Assembly (NCBI GenBank): GCA_016933515.1
Contig: JAFGAV010000015.1
Coordinates: forward strand, 1 to 51,105
DNA from: Candidatus Aminicenantota bacterium
Lineage (GTDB): Bacteria; Acidobacteriota; Aminicenantia; Aminicenantales; JAFGAV01
DNA: 51,105 nt
Direction of reading: 5' to 3'
Part shown: piece by piece, positions 31,383 through 40,114 of the stretch
How the letters are laid out: the number at the start of each line of letters is the position of its first letter
Numbering within the stretch: the first letter of the stretch is position 1
Translations under genes and position numbers: made by a program
Notes under the pieces: model-generated
The model's database searches: none
What the model was told of the DNA's origin: nothing
The model's input: only the letters and a program-made list of their open reading frames with translations

Positions 31383-33518
31383 GTGCACGTCACCATCAGA
31401 CATCTTCGCCTCAAACCCACCGCCATCCTCATGTCGTTTCTTCCGGCAGCGGTACTGCTCTCGGCGGCCCTGCTGTTCGGCGCGGTCGCCATGCCGGCGT
31501 GGGCGCAGCATCTCCCGCCCGGCGACACCCCGCCCCCCGACGTCTTCTCGAGGGTTGCCGGCGCCGGGACCGCCGCCGACCACGGCGGCGCGGCATTCGT
31601 GGCGGTTTACGAACACACGACAAACCGCATGAAGCCCTCCGGCGTGACCTATGTGGACAGCTACACCATATCCAAGATCCTCACCCCGGCGGGGTGCCGC
31701 GACCGCTCGGTCCTGCGCTGGGGCTACGACCCGCAGAGCAGTTACGTCGAGGTCCGCGAGGTCAACGTGATACGCGGCGGGGAGAAAATCCCCGTCGACG
31801 TTTCGCGGGTCCGCGACCTGCCCGCCCCGCAGGCGGCGATCTACTGGAGCGACCGTGTTAAGACCCTGCAGCTCCCCCGCCTCGAGGTCGGCGACGGGAT
31901 CGAGGTCACCGTATTCCGCAAGGGATTCACCTACGCGCTGCTCGGCGGCGAAGCGGGCGGGACGGCCGCGGGGACGCAAGCCCTCCCGGCGCAGGGCGCC
32001 CCGGCGCCGACCGGGGATTCGCAGGAGCCGGACGACGAGCGGTACATCCCCCCCATGCCCGGGGAGTATTTCGACATCGTCCTCTTCGGCGGGGACGCGC
32101 CGGTGATCGAGAAGCGGTACGTGCTGAGCCTGCCCGCCGACAAGCGGCTCCACTCCGAGGTCTACAACGGCCCGCTCTACTCGAGCACCACCTATGCCGG
32201 GGACCGCACCGAGTACGCCTGGTGGGGGAAGGATCTTCCGCCGGTCTCCCGCGAGCCTGCGCAGCCCGACCGCAGCGACTTCGTCCCCAAGGTCGTGATG
32301 GCTACCGCCGAGAGCTGGGAGGCGAAGAGCCGCTGGTTTTTCGACGTGAACCGCGGCCAGTTCGAGGTGACCCCCGAGATACAGGCGAAGGTCGACGAGA
32401 TCCTCGCGGAGGCGGGGCTGACCCATGCCTCCGAGGAGAAGCGCGCGAAGGCGCTTCTGCACTGGGTCGCGCAGAACATCCGATACAGCGGGCAGACGAT
32501 GGGCGAGGGTGAGGGCTTCACCCTGCACCCCGGATCGATGATTTTCGAGCAGCGCAGCGGGGTCTGCAAAGACATCGCCGGGATGCTGATCACGATGATG
32601 CGCGCCGCCGGGATGGACTCCTACGGCGCGATGACGATGGCCGGCAGCCGGATCGACCTCGTTCCCGCCGACCAGTTCAACCACTGCGTCTGCGCCCTCC
32701 GCAAGCCCGACGGGTCCTTCGAAATGTACGACCCGACCTGGGTCCCGTACAACAACTCCATCTGGTCGCTCCTCGAGGCCGAGCAGCACTACCTCGTCGG
32801 GACCCCCGAGGGCGAGTTCCTCGCCCGCATCCCGTACAGCCCTCCCGAGGAGTCGCCGCTGCGCATCGAGCATGCCGCCTCGCTCGCCGGGGACGGGACG
32901 CTCGAGGGAACGCTCAGGCTCTCCGGCTCGGGCGCCGTCGACGGGCGGCTGCGCCGGATGGTCGCGGGGACCCGGCGGCAGGAGCTCGGCCACTTCTTCG
33001 CGCGCCTGCTCTCCCCCGCCGGAGAGGGGGTCGAAGGGATCGCGTGGCGCACCCGCGACCCGGCCGACTTCGGCGGCGACATGTGGATCGCGCTCTCGTA
33101 CCGCATGCGCGGCTTCGCCGCGCCGGTCGGCGGGGCGCTCGAGTTCCGCAGCCCGATGATGCGGATCGTCCTCAGCGACGGGAACCTCTTCCGGGCCGGC
33201 TCGATGCGCACCGGGCCCGATCGAAAGACCGACCTCTTCCTCTACTACACGCAGCTCGTCGAGGGGACGGAGACGATCCAGCTGCCGAAGGGATACACGG
33301 CGCTCGATCCTCCGCAGTCCGACGAAAGAGACGAGACCTACGCCTCCTTCAAGGGGACGAGCCGCATGGACGGCCGCTCGCTCGTGATCGAGCAGCGCGC
33401 CGAGGTCAGGCGGCGCCAGATACCGCCCGACGGGTACGGCGGGTTCAAGGCGGCGATCGACAAGGCGAAGACGTTCGGCGACCGGATCTACCGGATCGGG
33501 AAAGGAGGTTCGAAATGA
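31383..33518 (+). CDS. DUF3857 / transglutaminase-like secreted protein
   Basis: 711 residues. A signal segment (about 12-41, ending PAWAQ) is followed by the N-terminal beta-rich DUF3857 domain (about 65-330) and a transglutaminase-like domain with a full Cys-His-Asp triad: C395 (GVCKD), H434 (FNHCV) and D450 (YDPTW). A C-terminal beta region (about 500-711) follows. Such proteins are presumed periplasmic or surface cysteine hydrolases or transferases; the substrate is unknown. The start is a GTG after GAGGAGG (31371-31377). Ala and Gly/Arg codons are strongly GCG/CGC-biased compared with flanking genes, suggesting transfer. The end overlaps the next gene by ATGA. Confidence 0.88.
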   Translation: MHVTIRHLRLKPTAILMSFLPAAVLLSAALLFGAVAMPAWAQHLPPGDTPPPDVFSRVAGAGTAADHGGAAFVAVYEHTTNRMKPSGVTYVDSYTISKILTPAGCRDRSVLRWGYDPQSSYVEVREVNVIRGGEKIPVDVSRVRDLPAPQAAIYWSDRVKTLQLPRLEVGDGIEVTVFRKGFTYALLGGEAGGTAAGTQALPAQGAPAPTGDSQEPDDERYIPPMPGEYFDIVLFGGDAPVIEKRYVLSLPADKRLHSEVYNGPLYSSTTYAGDRTEYAWWGKDLPPVSREPAQPDRSDFVPKVVMATAESWEAKSRWFFDVNRGQFEVTPEIQAKVDEILAEAGLTHASEEKRAKALLHWVAQNIRYSGQTMGEGEGFTLHPGSMIFEQRSGVCKDIAGMLITMMRAAGMDSYGAMTMAGSRIDLVPADQFNHCVCALRKPDGSFEMYDPTWVPYNNSIWSLLEAEQHYLVGTPEGEFLARIPYSPPEESPLRIEHAASLAGDGTLEGTLRLSGSGAVDGRLRRMVAGTRRQELGHFFARLLSPAGEGVEGIAWRTRDPADFGGDMWIALSYRMRGFAAPVGGALEFRSPMMRIVLSDGNLFRAGSMRTGPDRKTDLFLYYTQLVEGTETIQLPKGYTALDPPQSDERDETYASFKGTSRMDGRSLVIEQRAEVRRRQIPPDGYGGFKAAIDKAKTFGDRIYRIGKGGSK

Positions 33519-35437
33519 CGCGCCGCGCATTGAAGACAACGCTCGCCGCGCTGGCCTGCCTGCTCCTCGCGCAGGGGGCGGGAGCCGCCGAAGCGGAAAT
33601 GGGGACCTCCCTCGGATACGACCTCGACAGGCTCTGGTCGAAGGCGCAGGATTCCTTCGACCTCTCCGCTCACGACGCCGTCTTCCTGCTCGAGCGGGAG
33701 CAGGTCACCGTCCTGCCCGGCGGCGGCCGGCGCTCGCTGGTGCACCGCGTCGTCTGGATCGGCACGGAAGTCGGGATCAGGGCTTATGCCGACCTTCGGA
33801 TCCCCTGGAACTCGGCAACCTCCACGATGCGCGTGCTCCGGCTTCGCACCTGGCGGGACGGCCGCTGGCGGCCGGATCCCGACGAGATCAGCCCGACCGC
33901 CACGGTCGAGACCCTGCCGTTCGCCGTCGCCGACGCGGACGACTACACGGCGATGCGCGATACGATGCTCCTGCACGACGGCGTCGAGCTCCCCTGCATC
34001 ATGGAGACCGCATACGAGATCGAGGAGGCGGGCGGGCCGGATCGGGAATACGACGGCCTCTTCGTCTTCCGCCGCGCCGACCCCGCCGTGCTGATCGAGT
34101 GTTCGCTGAGCGTTCCGGCGGGCAAGCCTGTGCCGGCCTTCCTCAGCGACGAGACGATCGCCCCGGAATCATCGGAAGAAAACGGCATGTCGACTCGTCG
34201 CTGGCGCGTGGAGAACGCTCCCTGCCTCGGCTCTCCGCACATCGCCGACCCGGCGCTCGAGGCGCCCTACCTTCTCTGGTCGACCTGGGAGGACTGGGGC
34301 GCGCTCGGCCGCTCGGTCGCCGCGGCGTTCGACGGGGCGGCGGTGATCGAGGCGGCGCTCGCCGACTCGGTCGCCGCGCGCGCGGCCCGCATCCCGGGGG
34401 ATGCGGCGAAGGCGCGGGAGGCGGCGAAACTCGCCGACGAGTGGACGCGACACGTCGATCTCGCGCTGCCCCGGCAGGGCATCTCCCCGCGCCCGGCTCA
34501 ACGCACCTACGAGACCGCCTACGGCCACCCGCTCGATCGCGCGGCGCTCGCCGCGGCGATCTTCCGCGCGGCGGGGCTCGACGCGCAGCTCGCCTTTTCC
34601 GGCCTTGACACGAAGCGCCCGGACGCGGACGTCCCGGCCCTCTCGCGCTTCGATGACGTGCGCGTCCGGATCGCCGGAGACGGCCTTCTCGCCTTCTGGG
34701 ACCCTTCCGGCGGCGGGTTCAGGGCCGGATACCGGCCTCTCCTCGGCAGGGTCGTCTGGGTCCCCTCTTCGGGGGACATCCCGCGGCCGATCGAGCCGGC
34801 GGCCGGGAAAAGCACGTTCGCCCTGACCCTGACGATCGAGCCGGCCGCGGAGGGCGGCTGGAAGGGAGGCGGGTATCTGCGCGCCGCGGGGCTGCTCGCC
34901 CCGTTCGGCGAGATGGCGGGGACCGGCGACGAGGCGCGTTCGCACCTCGGGCGTCTTGCGGGATCCGTGCTCTCCGGCACCGAAGCGGGACACTATTCCT
35001 TCGAGCAGTTTCACGAGGAACAAGTTGCGGCGGGATTCGCAATCACCTTAGCCGCCGGAGAGCGCGGCGAACGGGGGCTCGAGCGAATCGTCCTTGGCCA
35101 TCCCGCCGGCGGGATCATGACGGCGCTCCCCCCGGACGTGCGCCTCTATCACGAGAGCCGAACCTCGCCGGTTGTCGTCCCCTTCTCGGCGGTCGAGACG
35201 CTCACCCTGCAGGTGAAGACCTCCGGCCGCGGGACCGCGGGAAGCCCCGCAACGGTCGTTGTCGAGAACGAGGCGGGGCGCTTCTCGACAGCAGTCGACG
35301 AGAAGGACGGCTGGCTCACCGTGAAACGCGAGCTCACGCTTAAGGCGGGGACGCTCGCGCCTGAGAAGTGGCCGCTTCTGCGGGCGCTGCTGCTCGCCTA
35401 TGAGAACACGGCGGGACGGACCGTGCTGCTGCGCTGA
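33515..35437 (+). CDS. DUF3857-type protein with a degenerate transglutaminase domain
   Basis: 640 residues with a signal peptide (1-25, ending GAGAAEA) and the same two-part plan as the preceding protein. The transglutaminase-like segment reads YGHPLDRAALAAAIFRAAGLDA where the partner has GVCKD, so the catalytic Cys position is Pro. FDDVRVRI lacks the His, while the Asp (FWDPSGG) remains. It is therefore probably a non-enzymatic partner of the gene upstream. The start is fixed by AAAGGAGG (33501-33508) and the ATGA overlap. It shares the GCG-rich codon use of its partner. The pair looks like an acquired two-gene unit. Confidence 0.8.
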   Translation: MTRRALKTTLAALACLLLAQGAGAAEAEMGTSLGYDLDRLWSKAQDSFDLSAHDAVFLLEREQVTVLPGGGRRSLVHRVVWIGTEVGIRAYADLRIPWNSATSTMRVLRLRTWRDGRWRPDPDEISPTATVETLPFAVADADDYTAMRDTMLLHDGVELPCIMETAYEIEEAGGPDREYDGLFVFRRADPAVLIECSLSVPAGKPVPAFLSDETIAPESSEENGMSTRRWRVENAPCLGSPHIADPALEAPYLLWSTWEDWGALGRSVAAAFDGAAVIEAALADSVAARAARIPGDAAKAREAAKLADEWTRHVDLALPRQGISPRPAQRTYETAYGHPLDRAALAAAIFRAAGLDAQLAFSGLDTKRPDADVPALSRFDDVRVRIAGDGLLAFWDPSGGGFRAGYRPLLGRVVWVPSSGDIPRPIEPAAGKSTFALTLTIEPAAEGGWKGGGYLRAAGLLAPFGEMAGTGDEARSHLGRLAGSVLSGTEAGHYSFEQFHEEQVAAGFAITLAAGERGERGLERIVLGHPAGGIMTALPPDVRLYHESRTSPVVVPFSAVETLTLQVKTSGRGTAGSPATVVVENEAGRFSTAVDEKDGWLTVKRELTLKAGTLAPEKWPLLRALLLAYENTAGRTVLLR

Positions 35438-35733
35438 GATCTTAAGGCTCGAGGGGTGCGACGAGGTCTCGGGGGCCCGGTTCTCAAAGGACGCTCAGCC
35501 CTCGCCGTGTCCCTGGAGGCTGACCATGACCGCAAATAAATCGGCGGGACCGCCCTGCCGGTTCAAGAGAAGCTTCCGGCGGACAAGCAAGAACAGCACC
35601 TCCCGGCTGAAAAGTTCCTCATAGGGCCCCGGTTGATTCATTCCCGCCCGCGGAGACAGGCGGACACGATATGCGATTGCAATCGTCCGCGCGGTGTGTT
35701 ATTTAGAAAGTATCGGAAGAAAGGAGGAGACCG
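35438..35733. other. Intergenic stretch
   Basis: No gene is supported in the first 240 bases. A short ATG-started frame at 35526 and an open frame reading EKLPADKQEQHLPAEKFL are too short to call. The last part holds a promoter and the ribosome-binding site of the small membrane protein. Confidence 0.4.
35677..35705 (+). promoter_or_regulatory. Promoter of the small membrane protein
   Basis: TTGCAA (35677-35682), a 17-bp spacer and TATTTA (35700-35705), 28 nt before the ATG. Confidence 0.65.
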
Positions 35734-35916
35734 ATGGACAACAAAGCCACTTGCAACGGAACGGCCGGCGCCGTCTACGGCCTGGGACTCATCGGCGCGG
35801 CGATCTTTTACATCGGCCACGCGGTTTCATTCTGGAACGGAGTCCTCGGCTTCCTGAAGGCGCTGGTCTGGCCGGTTTTCCTGGTCTACCAGGCGCTGAA
35901 GTTCCTTTCTCAATGA
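35734..35916 (+). CDS. Small membrane protein of unknown function
   Basis: 60 residues with two hydrophobic segments (about 12-32, GLGLIGAAIFYIGHAVSFW, and 37-57, LGFLKALVWPVFLVYQALKFL). The length is close to that of small membrane proteins often left unannotated. Support for a real gene is the strong ribosome-binding site AAAGGAGGAG (35720-35729) with correct spacing and a matching promoter. The gene ends 19 bp before the stop of the convergent acyltransferase. Nothing in the sequence shows a function. Confidence 0.78.
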   Translation: MDNKATCNGTAGAVYGLGLIGAAIFYIGHAVSFWNGVLGFLKALVWPVFLVYQALKFLSQ

Positions 35917-35935
35917 AGCGCCGCCGAGCCGGAAT

Positions 35936-36589
35936 TTAATCCGTCCCGGAATCCGCGGCGGCGTCCAGATCGTTCAAGATCTTTTCCACGGCTCTCCGCA
36001 TCTTTTCCAGTTTTTCCCCTGACAGCTCCGGATCCACGGTGAACGGACGGCCGAAGACGGCCGAAACACGGCTGAACGGCGGGAACATGAGGAACCGGTC
36101 CCAACTGCGGAGCGTTTTCGGCCGGGATGCCGAAAAGGTGAAGGGAACAATGGCCGCTCCCGTCTGTTGAGCCAGTTTCAGGCAGCCTTCCTTCAGGACG
36201 CGATTCGGCCCGCGCGGCCCGTCGGGAACGATGATGACCTCGCCTCCGGCGCGAAGCTCGCGGGTCATGACGCCCCAGGCCTTGACGACAGAGTGCGAGC
36301 TCGAGCCCCGCAGAACTTTATAGCCCCAGCGGCTCATGATGCGGGCCGGAATTTCCCCGTCCCGGCTGGGGCTGACGAGGGGCATGACGCCCCGCTTGCG
36401 GAAGAAATAGGGCACGATGAAAATGCGGCTGTGCCACATGATGAGGATGACCGACTTGCCCGCCCGGCGCAGGGCACGGTAATCCTCCTCCCCCGAGACC
36501 GTCCAGCGGCAGAGCTTGAACCACGTCCAGAAGAGGGGCCTGCCCAGGACGTCGATGACCGCTTCCCGAAGACGCCCAGAAAAAGCCAT
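35936..36589 (-). CDS. Lysophospholipid acyltransferase-family protein (DUF374)
   Basis: 217 residues. The LPLAT-like plan is visible as MWHSRIFIVPYFF (51-63) in place of HX4D, then VSPSRDGE, and IIVPDGPRGPNR, the family's conserved PDGPRGP block. The DUF374 branch is thought to acylate lipid A precursors or lysophospholipids at the inner membrane; the substrate is not fixed. The start at 36589 follows TATCAT by 8 nt and has no ribosome-binding site, so it is probably leaderless. It is separated by 30 bp from the SSS transporter upstream, which carries its own promoter. Confidence 0.88.
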   Translation of the reverse strand: MAFSGRLREAVIDVLGRPLFWTWFKLCRWTVSGEEDYRALRRAGKSVILIMWHSRIFIVPYFFRKRGVMPLVSPSRDGEIPARIMSRWGYKVLRGSSSHSVVKAWGVMTRELRAGGEVIIVPDGPRGPNRVLKEGCLKLAQQTGAAIVPFTFSASRPKTLRSWDRFLMFPPFSRVSAVFGRPFTVDPELSGEKLEKMRRAVEKILNDLDAAADSGTD

Positions 36590-36597
36590 AGCGCCCC

Positions 36598-36626
36598 ATG
36601 ATAGCTTAAAAATCGCTCGTCAGTAA
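36598..36626 (-). promoter_or_regulatory. Near-leaderless promoter of the acyltransferase
   Basis: On the minus strand TTACTG (36626-36621), a 17-bp spacer and TATCAT (36603-36598), ending 8 nt before the ATG at 36589. Confidence 0.45.
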
Positions 36627-38056
36627 ACGCGCGCGGATCCGGACCCGGCGGTTTCCCTGCGGCGCTTGACGGTCTCGACGGCCGCGCCGAAAAGAAAACC
36701 GATCAGCCCCAATCCCAAACCCCACGGCACGGAATGCGGCCAGGGAGGAAGACGGAGGGAGAAAATCCCGGAAGCGGCGGCGAAGCCGGCGAGCGAAAAT
36801 CCGCCGCCCAGGGCGAGGCTGAAGAGGCCGGCGAGGGGAAGCTTCCTTTTCATGAAGAGCATGGCCAGGCCGGGGAGGAAAAGCCCCTCGGTCATGATTT
36901 CCGAGGCCAGGCCGAGTGTTTTGAGAATGCTCTGGAAGCGCGTGGCGACCAGGAAAGCCAGGCTCCCGAGGAGAATCGTCGCCACCCTACCGACGACGAC
37001 CTCTCTGCGGCCGGGGGCATTCCGGAAGAACCCCCTCAGGACATCGCGAGTCAGGAGAAACGCCCCGGCGTTGACGGCCGTGTCCAGGGTCGAAAGAATG
37101 GCCGCGCTGACGGCCACAAACAGGAGCCCGGCCAGAACGCCCGGAAGGCGGCTGCCGACAGCCTCGGCGAGGAGGGGATGGGCGGGCTCGGCCTCCCCGT
37201 AGAGCGGGAGGAACAGAAGGCCGGTCGCGACGATGAGCGCGTAGACGAGGAGAAACGTGGCCGAAGAGGCCAGCAGCCCCCGGCGAGCCGTCCGCGGCGA
37301 GCGGGCCGCCTGAATGCGCTGCCAGATGATGGGCGAGACGAGCCAAGCCGGCACGAAGGACAGGACGACGAGCGCGCTCTCCCGCCAGCCGGAAAACATG
37401 TTCAGCATCCCCTCTCTCCCCGGACGGGAAGCCGTCTCCAGCACGGCGGCCGGAGAGGATGCTCCCAGAGCCCAGAAAAACAGGGCAACGAGTCCGCAAA
37501 GAAGAAGAAAGAAATGCAGCCGGTCCGTGAAAGCGACCATGAAAAATCCGCCCAGAGTGATGTACAGCAGGACAACGGCCGTCCCTGCGGCCAGGCAGAA
37601 AAGATAGGACCGTCCCACGAACAGCTCGAGGAATGAGCCGACGGCCACAAGCTGAGAGGCGGCCAGAAGCACCATGTACCAGACGATGAGCAAGGCGGCC
37701 AGATGCCGAAAAACGCGGCCGTAGCGAACCTCGGCCAAGTCGGCCAGCGTCAAGCCCGGCAGACGGTGGATGGGTCCCGCCAGGAACAGGCCGAAAATTA
37801 ATGTGGTCAAAACGGCCGGCAGCCCGACGAGCCACAGGGCTCTCAGCCCGGACCGGAAGGCGTGGTCGGTCGTGACCAGAACGGAACTCGCTCCGATCCA
37901 AGAGGCGCAGACGGTGAAATACAAAAGCGGGGCGGACAGACGACGGGAGGCCAGGAAGAAATCCTCAATCCCTTTCATCCTCCTCGAGAACACGACGCCC
38001 ACGGCGACGAGCAGGGCGAGGTATCCCAGAAACAGAAGAAGAAAACCGGCTTTCAT
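36620..38056 (-). CDS. Sodium:solute symporter family transporter
   Basis: 478 residues with about 13 transmembrane helices in the SSS (LeuT-fold) order. It starts with GYLALLVAVGVVFSRRMKGIEDFFLASRRL, the typical N-terminus of the family. CASWIGASSVLVTTDHAFRSG corresponds to TM1, and SAAILSTLDTAVNAGAFLLTRDVLRGF carries the Na2-site SxxxS/T region. The transported solute is unknown; sugar, amino-acid and carboxylate carriers share this fold. The transporter stands alone under its own promoter. Confidence 0.92.
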   Translation of the reverse strand: MKAGFLLLFLGYLALLVAVGVVFSRRMKGIEDFFLASRRLSAPLLYFTVCASWIGASSVLVTTDHAFRSGLRALWLVGLPAVLTTLIFGLFLAGPIHRLPGLTLADLAEVRYGRVFRHLAALLIVWYMVLLAASQLVAVGSFLELFVGRSYLFCLAAGTAVVLLYITLGGFFMVAFTDRLHFFLLLCGLVALFFWALGASSPAAVLETASRPGREGMLNMFSGWRESALVVLSFVPAWLVSPIIWQRIQAARSPRTARRGLLASSATFLLVYALIVATGLLFLPLYGEAEPAHPLLAEAVGSRLPGVLAGLLFVAVSAAILSTLDTAVNAGAFLLTRDVLRGFFRNAPGRREVVVGRVATILLGSLAFLVATRFQSILKTLGLASEIMTEGLFLPGLAMLFMKRKLPLAGLFSLALGGGFSLAGFAAASGIFSLRLPPWPHSVPWGLGLGLIGFLFGAAVETVKRRRETAGSGSARVY

Positions 38057-38119
38057 TTCCAGACCCGGACTACCTCCGGCCGGCGGCGGAATCCATGCCG
38101 CACACCTGAGGTCGGCACT

Positions 38120-38148
38120 AGTATGCGTTTTTCAACTCCGAGGGTCAA
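38120..38148 (-). promoter_or_regulatory. Promoter of the SSS transporter
   Basis: On the minus strand TTGACC (38148-38143), a 17-bp spacer and CATACT (38125-38120), 63 nt before the ATG at 38056. Confidence 0.6.
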
Positions 38149-38207
38149 GCCGGCCTCTTCCCCCTCCGGAGGCGGTGCGGTAGTCCGGCGAAAGCAGGGC
38201 CGAATTA

Positions 38208-38216
38208 TGATATAAG
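38208..38216 (+). promoter_or_regulatory. Extended -10 of lolA
   Basis: TGATATAAG, the same extended -10 form as at 26170, ends 7 nt before the ATG at 38224. The intervening AAGGAAT could still serve as a short ribosome-binding site on a longer transcript. Confidence 0.45.
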
Positions 38217-38223
38217 AAGGAAT

Positions 38224-38901
38224 ATGAATCTTAAGCCGGCTCTCGTCATTCTTCTCCTCCAAGGCGGCTGGGCGCTTCAGACGGCGCTTCCCGTTCCGGA
38301 GGCGGCGGCCGAAGAAGTCGCCTCTCGCCTGGAACAGCGGCTGCGGACCCTCCGCTCCCTCCGGGCCGAATTCGAGCAGACCTACCGTCCGGCCTCCGCG
38401 TCCGCGCCGCTCGTAGAGAAGGGACGCCTCTATTTCCTGAGACCGGACCTCATGCGCTGGGAATACGCGGAACCCGAGATCAAGGCCTTCCTTTACCGGG
38501 AAGGGATATTCGAACAGTTCTACCCCGAGGACAACCAGCTCATCCGCACCCGGATATCCCCCGGCGATTCCGGAGCGGAAATCCTGTCGATCCTGACCGG
38601 CGCCAAAAATCTCGGCGACGACTACGCGATTGAGCTCGACGACGTTCGGGAGGAGAAGCGCGCCGCGACCCGGCTCAAGCTCACTCCCCGTCGGGAGGGG
38701 GAATACAGCCTGATCTTCCTCGACGTGAACGACAGGACTTCTCTCCTGGACCGTGCCGCGTTCGTCGATTTCGCCGGGAACAGGACGGAATTTCAATTCA
38801 ACAAAGCCCGGCTCAACGCCCCTCTCCCCTCCGGAATATTTGAAATCAAGGTTCCCGAAGGCTGCGAGGTCATCGACGACCTCCCCCCCGAAAGCCGCTG
38901 A
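38224..38901 (+). CDS. lolA: Outer-membrane lipoprotein carrier LolA
   Basis: 225 residues. A signal peptide is followed by the LolA beta-barrel half: LEQRLRTLRSLRAEFEQTY at the start, GRLYFLRPDLMRWEYAEPE with the conserved FRPxxMRW block, then repeated amphipathic strands to the end. It carries lipoproteins from LolCDE across the periplasm, so the organism has an outer membrane. Neighbours downstream are an ECF sigma and anti-sigma pair with an 80-bp gap, which hints at envelope stress but does not prove it. Confidence 0.92.
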   Translation: MNLKPALVILLLQGGWALQTALPVPEAAAEEVASRLEQRLRTLRSLRAEFEQTYRPASASAPLVEKGRLYFLRPDLMRWEYAEPEIKAFLYREGIFEQFYPEDNQLIRTRISPGDSGAEILSILTGAKNLGDDYAIELDDVREEKRAATRLKLTPRREGEYSLIFLDVNDRTSLLDRAAFVDFAGNRTEFQFNKARLNAPLPSGIFEIKVPEGCEVIDDLPPESR

Positions 38902-38981
38902 CGGCCGGGGCCGGGAGGGCGGAATCCCCAGAACCGAAAGGCGGCGCTTTCGTATACAATCACGAGGCCGGGAAGTCCGAC

Positions 38982-39545
38982 ATGTCCGAAGACCGAGAAC
39001 TGGTCAAACACGCTTTGCAAGGAGACAGGAACGCGTTCGAAATGCTCGTTCTTCGGCATCAGCAGCCCCTGTTCAACTACCTGGGACGGCTCGTGGGGGA
39101 GAGAGAGACGGCCTTGGATTTCACGCAGGAGGTTTTTCTGAGAGCCTTTGCCAAGCTTGAGTCCTTCCGGCCGGAATACAAGTTCACCACCTGGCTGTAC
39201 CGCATCGCGTCCAACTGCGTCATCGACCACTGGCGGAAGAAAAACATTCCCTGCCTGTCTCTGGACCGGTCGTCCGGGCCGGACGGGGAAGACGCTCAGC
39301 GGCAGGCGGTCGACCCCTCCCTGTCGGTCGTTGCCGGATTGGAGCAGGCCGAGCTCAGGGAACGAATCGAGCGCGGGCTCGAGCGTCTCCCTCCGGAGCT
39401 TCGGGAGCTGTTCGTCCTGAGACACGTCTCGGGATTCAGCTACGACGAGATCGCCGCGATCAAGGGGCAGCCGTCGGGCACGGTGAAAAGCCGGGTGTTC
39501 CAAGCCAAGGAAACGCTCCGCCGGATGATGGAGGAAACGCCATGA
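38982..39545 (+). CDS. ECF-type RNA polymerase sigma factor
   Basis: 187 residues. Region 2 is FEMLVLRHQQPLFNYLGRLV ... DFTQEVFLRAFAKL ... FTTWLYRIASNCVIDHWRKK. Region 4 is ELFVLRHVSGFSYDEIAAIKGQPSGTVKSRVFQAKETLRRM, with the SxGTVKSR recognition helix. Spacing is that of the RpoE/SigW-like group. It overlaps the anti-sigma gene by ATGA (39542-39545), the usual stoichiometric coupling. A -10-like TACAAT at 38955-38960 lies upstream, but no -35 is clear. Its own regulon promoter is not recognisable here. Confidence 0.95.
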   Translation: MSEDRELVKHALQGDRNAFEMLVLRHQQPLFNYLGRLVGERETALDFTQEVFLRAFAKLESFRPEYKFTTWLYRIASNCVIDHWRKKNIPCLSLDRSSGPDGEDAQRQAVDPSLSVVAGLEQAELRERIERGLERLPPELRELFVLRHVSGFSYDEIAAIKGQPSGTVKSRVFQAKETLRRMMEETP

Positions 39546-40111
39546 AATGTCCGACGCCGGACCTTCTGGAAGATTATGCCGAGGGCTTTCTGTCCGGGAC
39601 GGAAGCCCGGGAGCTCGAAGCCCATCTCGGGCGCTGCGCCGCCTGCCGACAAGCGTTCGAGGCCAGGAAGCGCTGGCTGGAGGCTTGCGGCTCGCTCCCG
39701 GCTCTCATGCTTCCGCCGGGATTCGCCCAACGGGTCATGGCGGCCGCCTTCCCCCGGCCGCGGCGCCGGCGCCGCCTGCTTCCCGCGCTGGCGGCCGGCC
39801 TCGCGTCTCTCTCTTTGATCGCCGTGCTCCTCATCGCGGCGGGCGTCTGCAATCTTCCGGACTTGATGACCGGTTCCGGCCGGATGCTCTGGCGGGGTCT
39901 CCACGTCAGCGCCTCTCTGGGCGCCAAGGTCGTGGCCGGGCTTATGGCCATGCTCAAAGCCGCGGCTCAGATTCTCCGGCTCGTCTGGGGAGCGATCGAA
40001 ATCTTGACGGCGGCGGCCCCTCCCCAAGTTCCGGTCCTCGCCCTGGCGTCTTTGCTCGTTCTGGCAGGCATTTTTGTCTTCGGGTTCCGAAAATCCTTCA
40101 TCAGGAGATAA
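39542..40111 (+). CDS. Anti-sigma factor with zinc-finger N-terminus
   Basis: 189 residues. The N-terminal ZAS domain has H28, C32 and C35 (HX3CX2C in AHLGRCAACR). Two hydrophobic segments follow (about 79-100 and 166-186), so the domain faces the cytoplasm and the protein is membrane bound. It probably holds the ECF sigma encoded immediately upstream. The bactofilin-like membrane gene begins 3 bp after its stop, so the operon is sigma, anti-sigma, membrane protein. Confidence 0.9.
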   Translation: MKCPTPDLLEDYAEGFLSGTEARELEAHLGRCAACRQAFEARKRWLEACGSLPALMLPPGFAQRVMAAAFPRPRRRRRLLPALAAGLASLSLIAVLLIAAGVCNLPDLMTGSGRMLWRGLHVSASLGAKVVAGLMAMLKAAAQILRLVWGAIEILTAAAPPQVPVLALASLLVLAGIFVFGFRKSFIRR

Positions 40112-40114
40112 ATC

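Noticed and set aside
31338..33539. 733-residue antisense open frame opposite the first DUF3857 gene
   Set aside because: The plus strand has a signal peptide, GGAGG site and catalytic triad; the antisense frame is an artefact of GCG-rich codons.
35526..35624. Short ATG-started frame upstream of the small membrane protein
   Set aside because: 32 codons, no ribosome-binding site at correct spacing and no conserved pattern.
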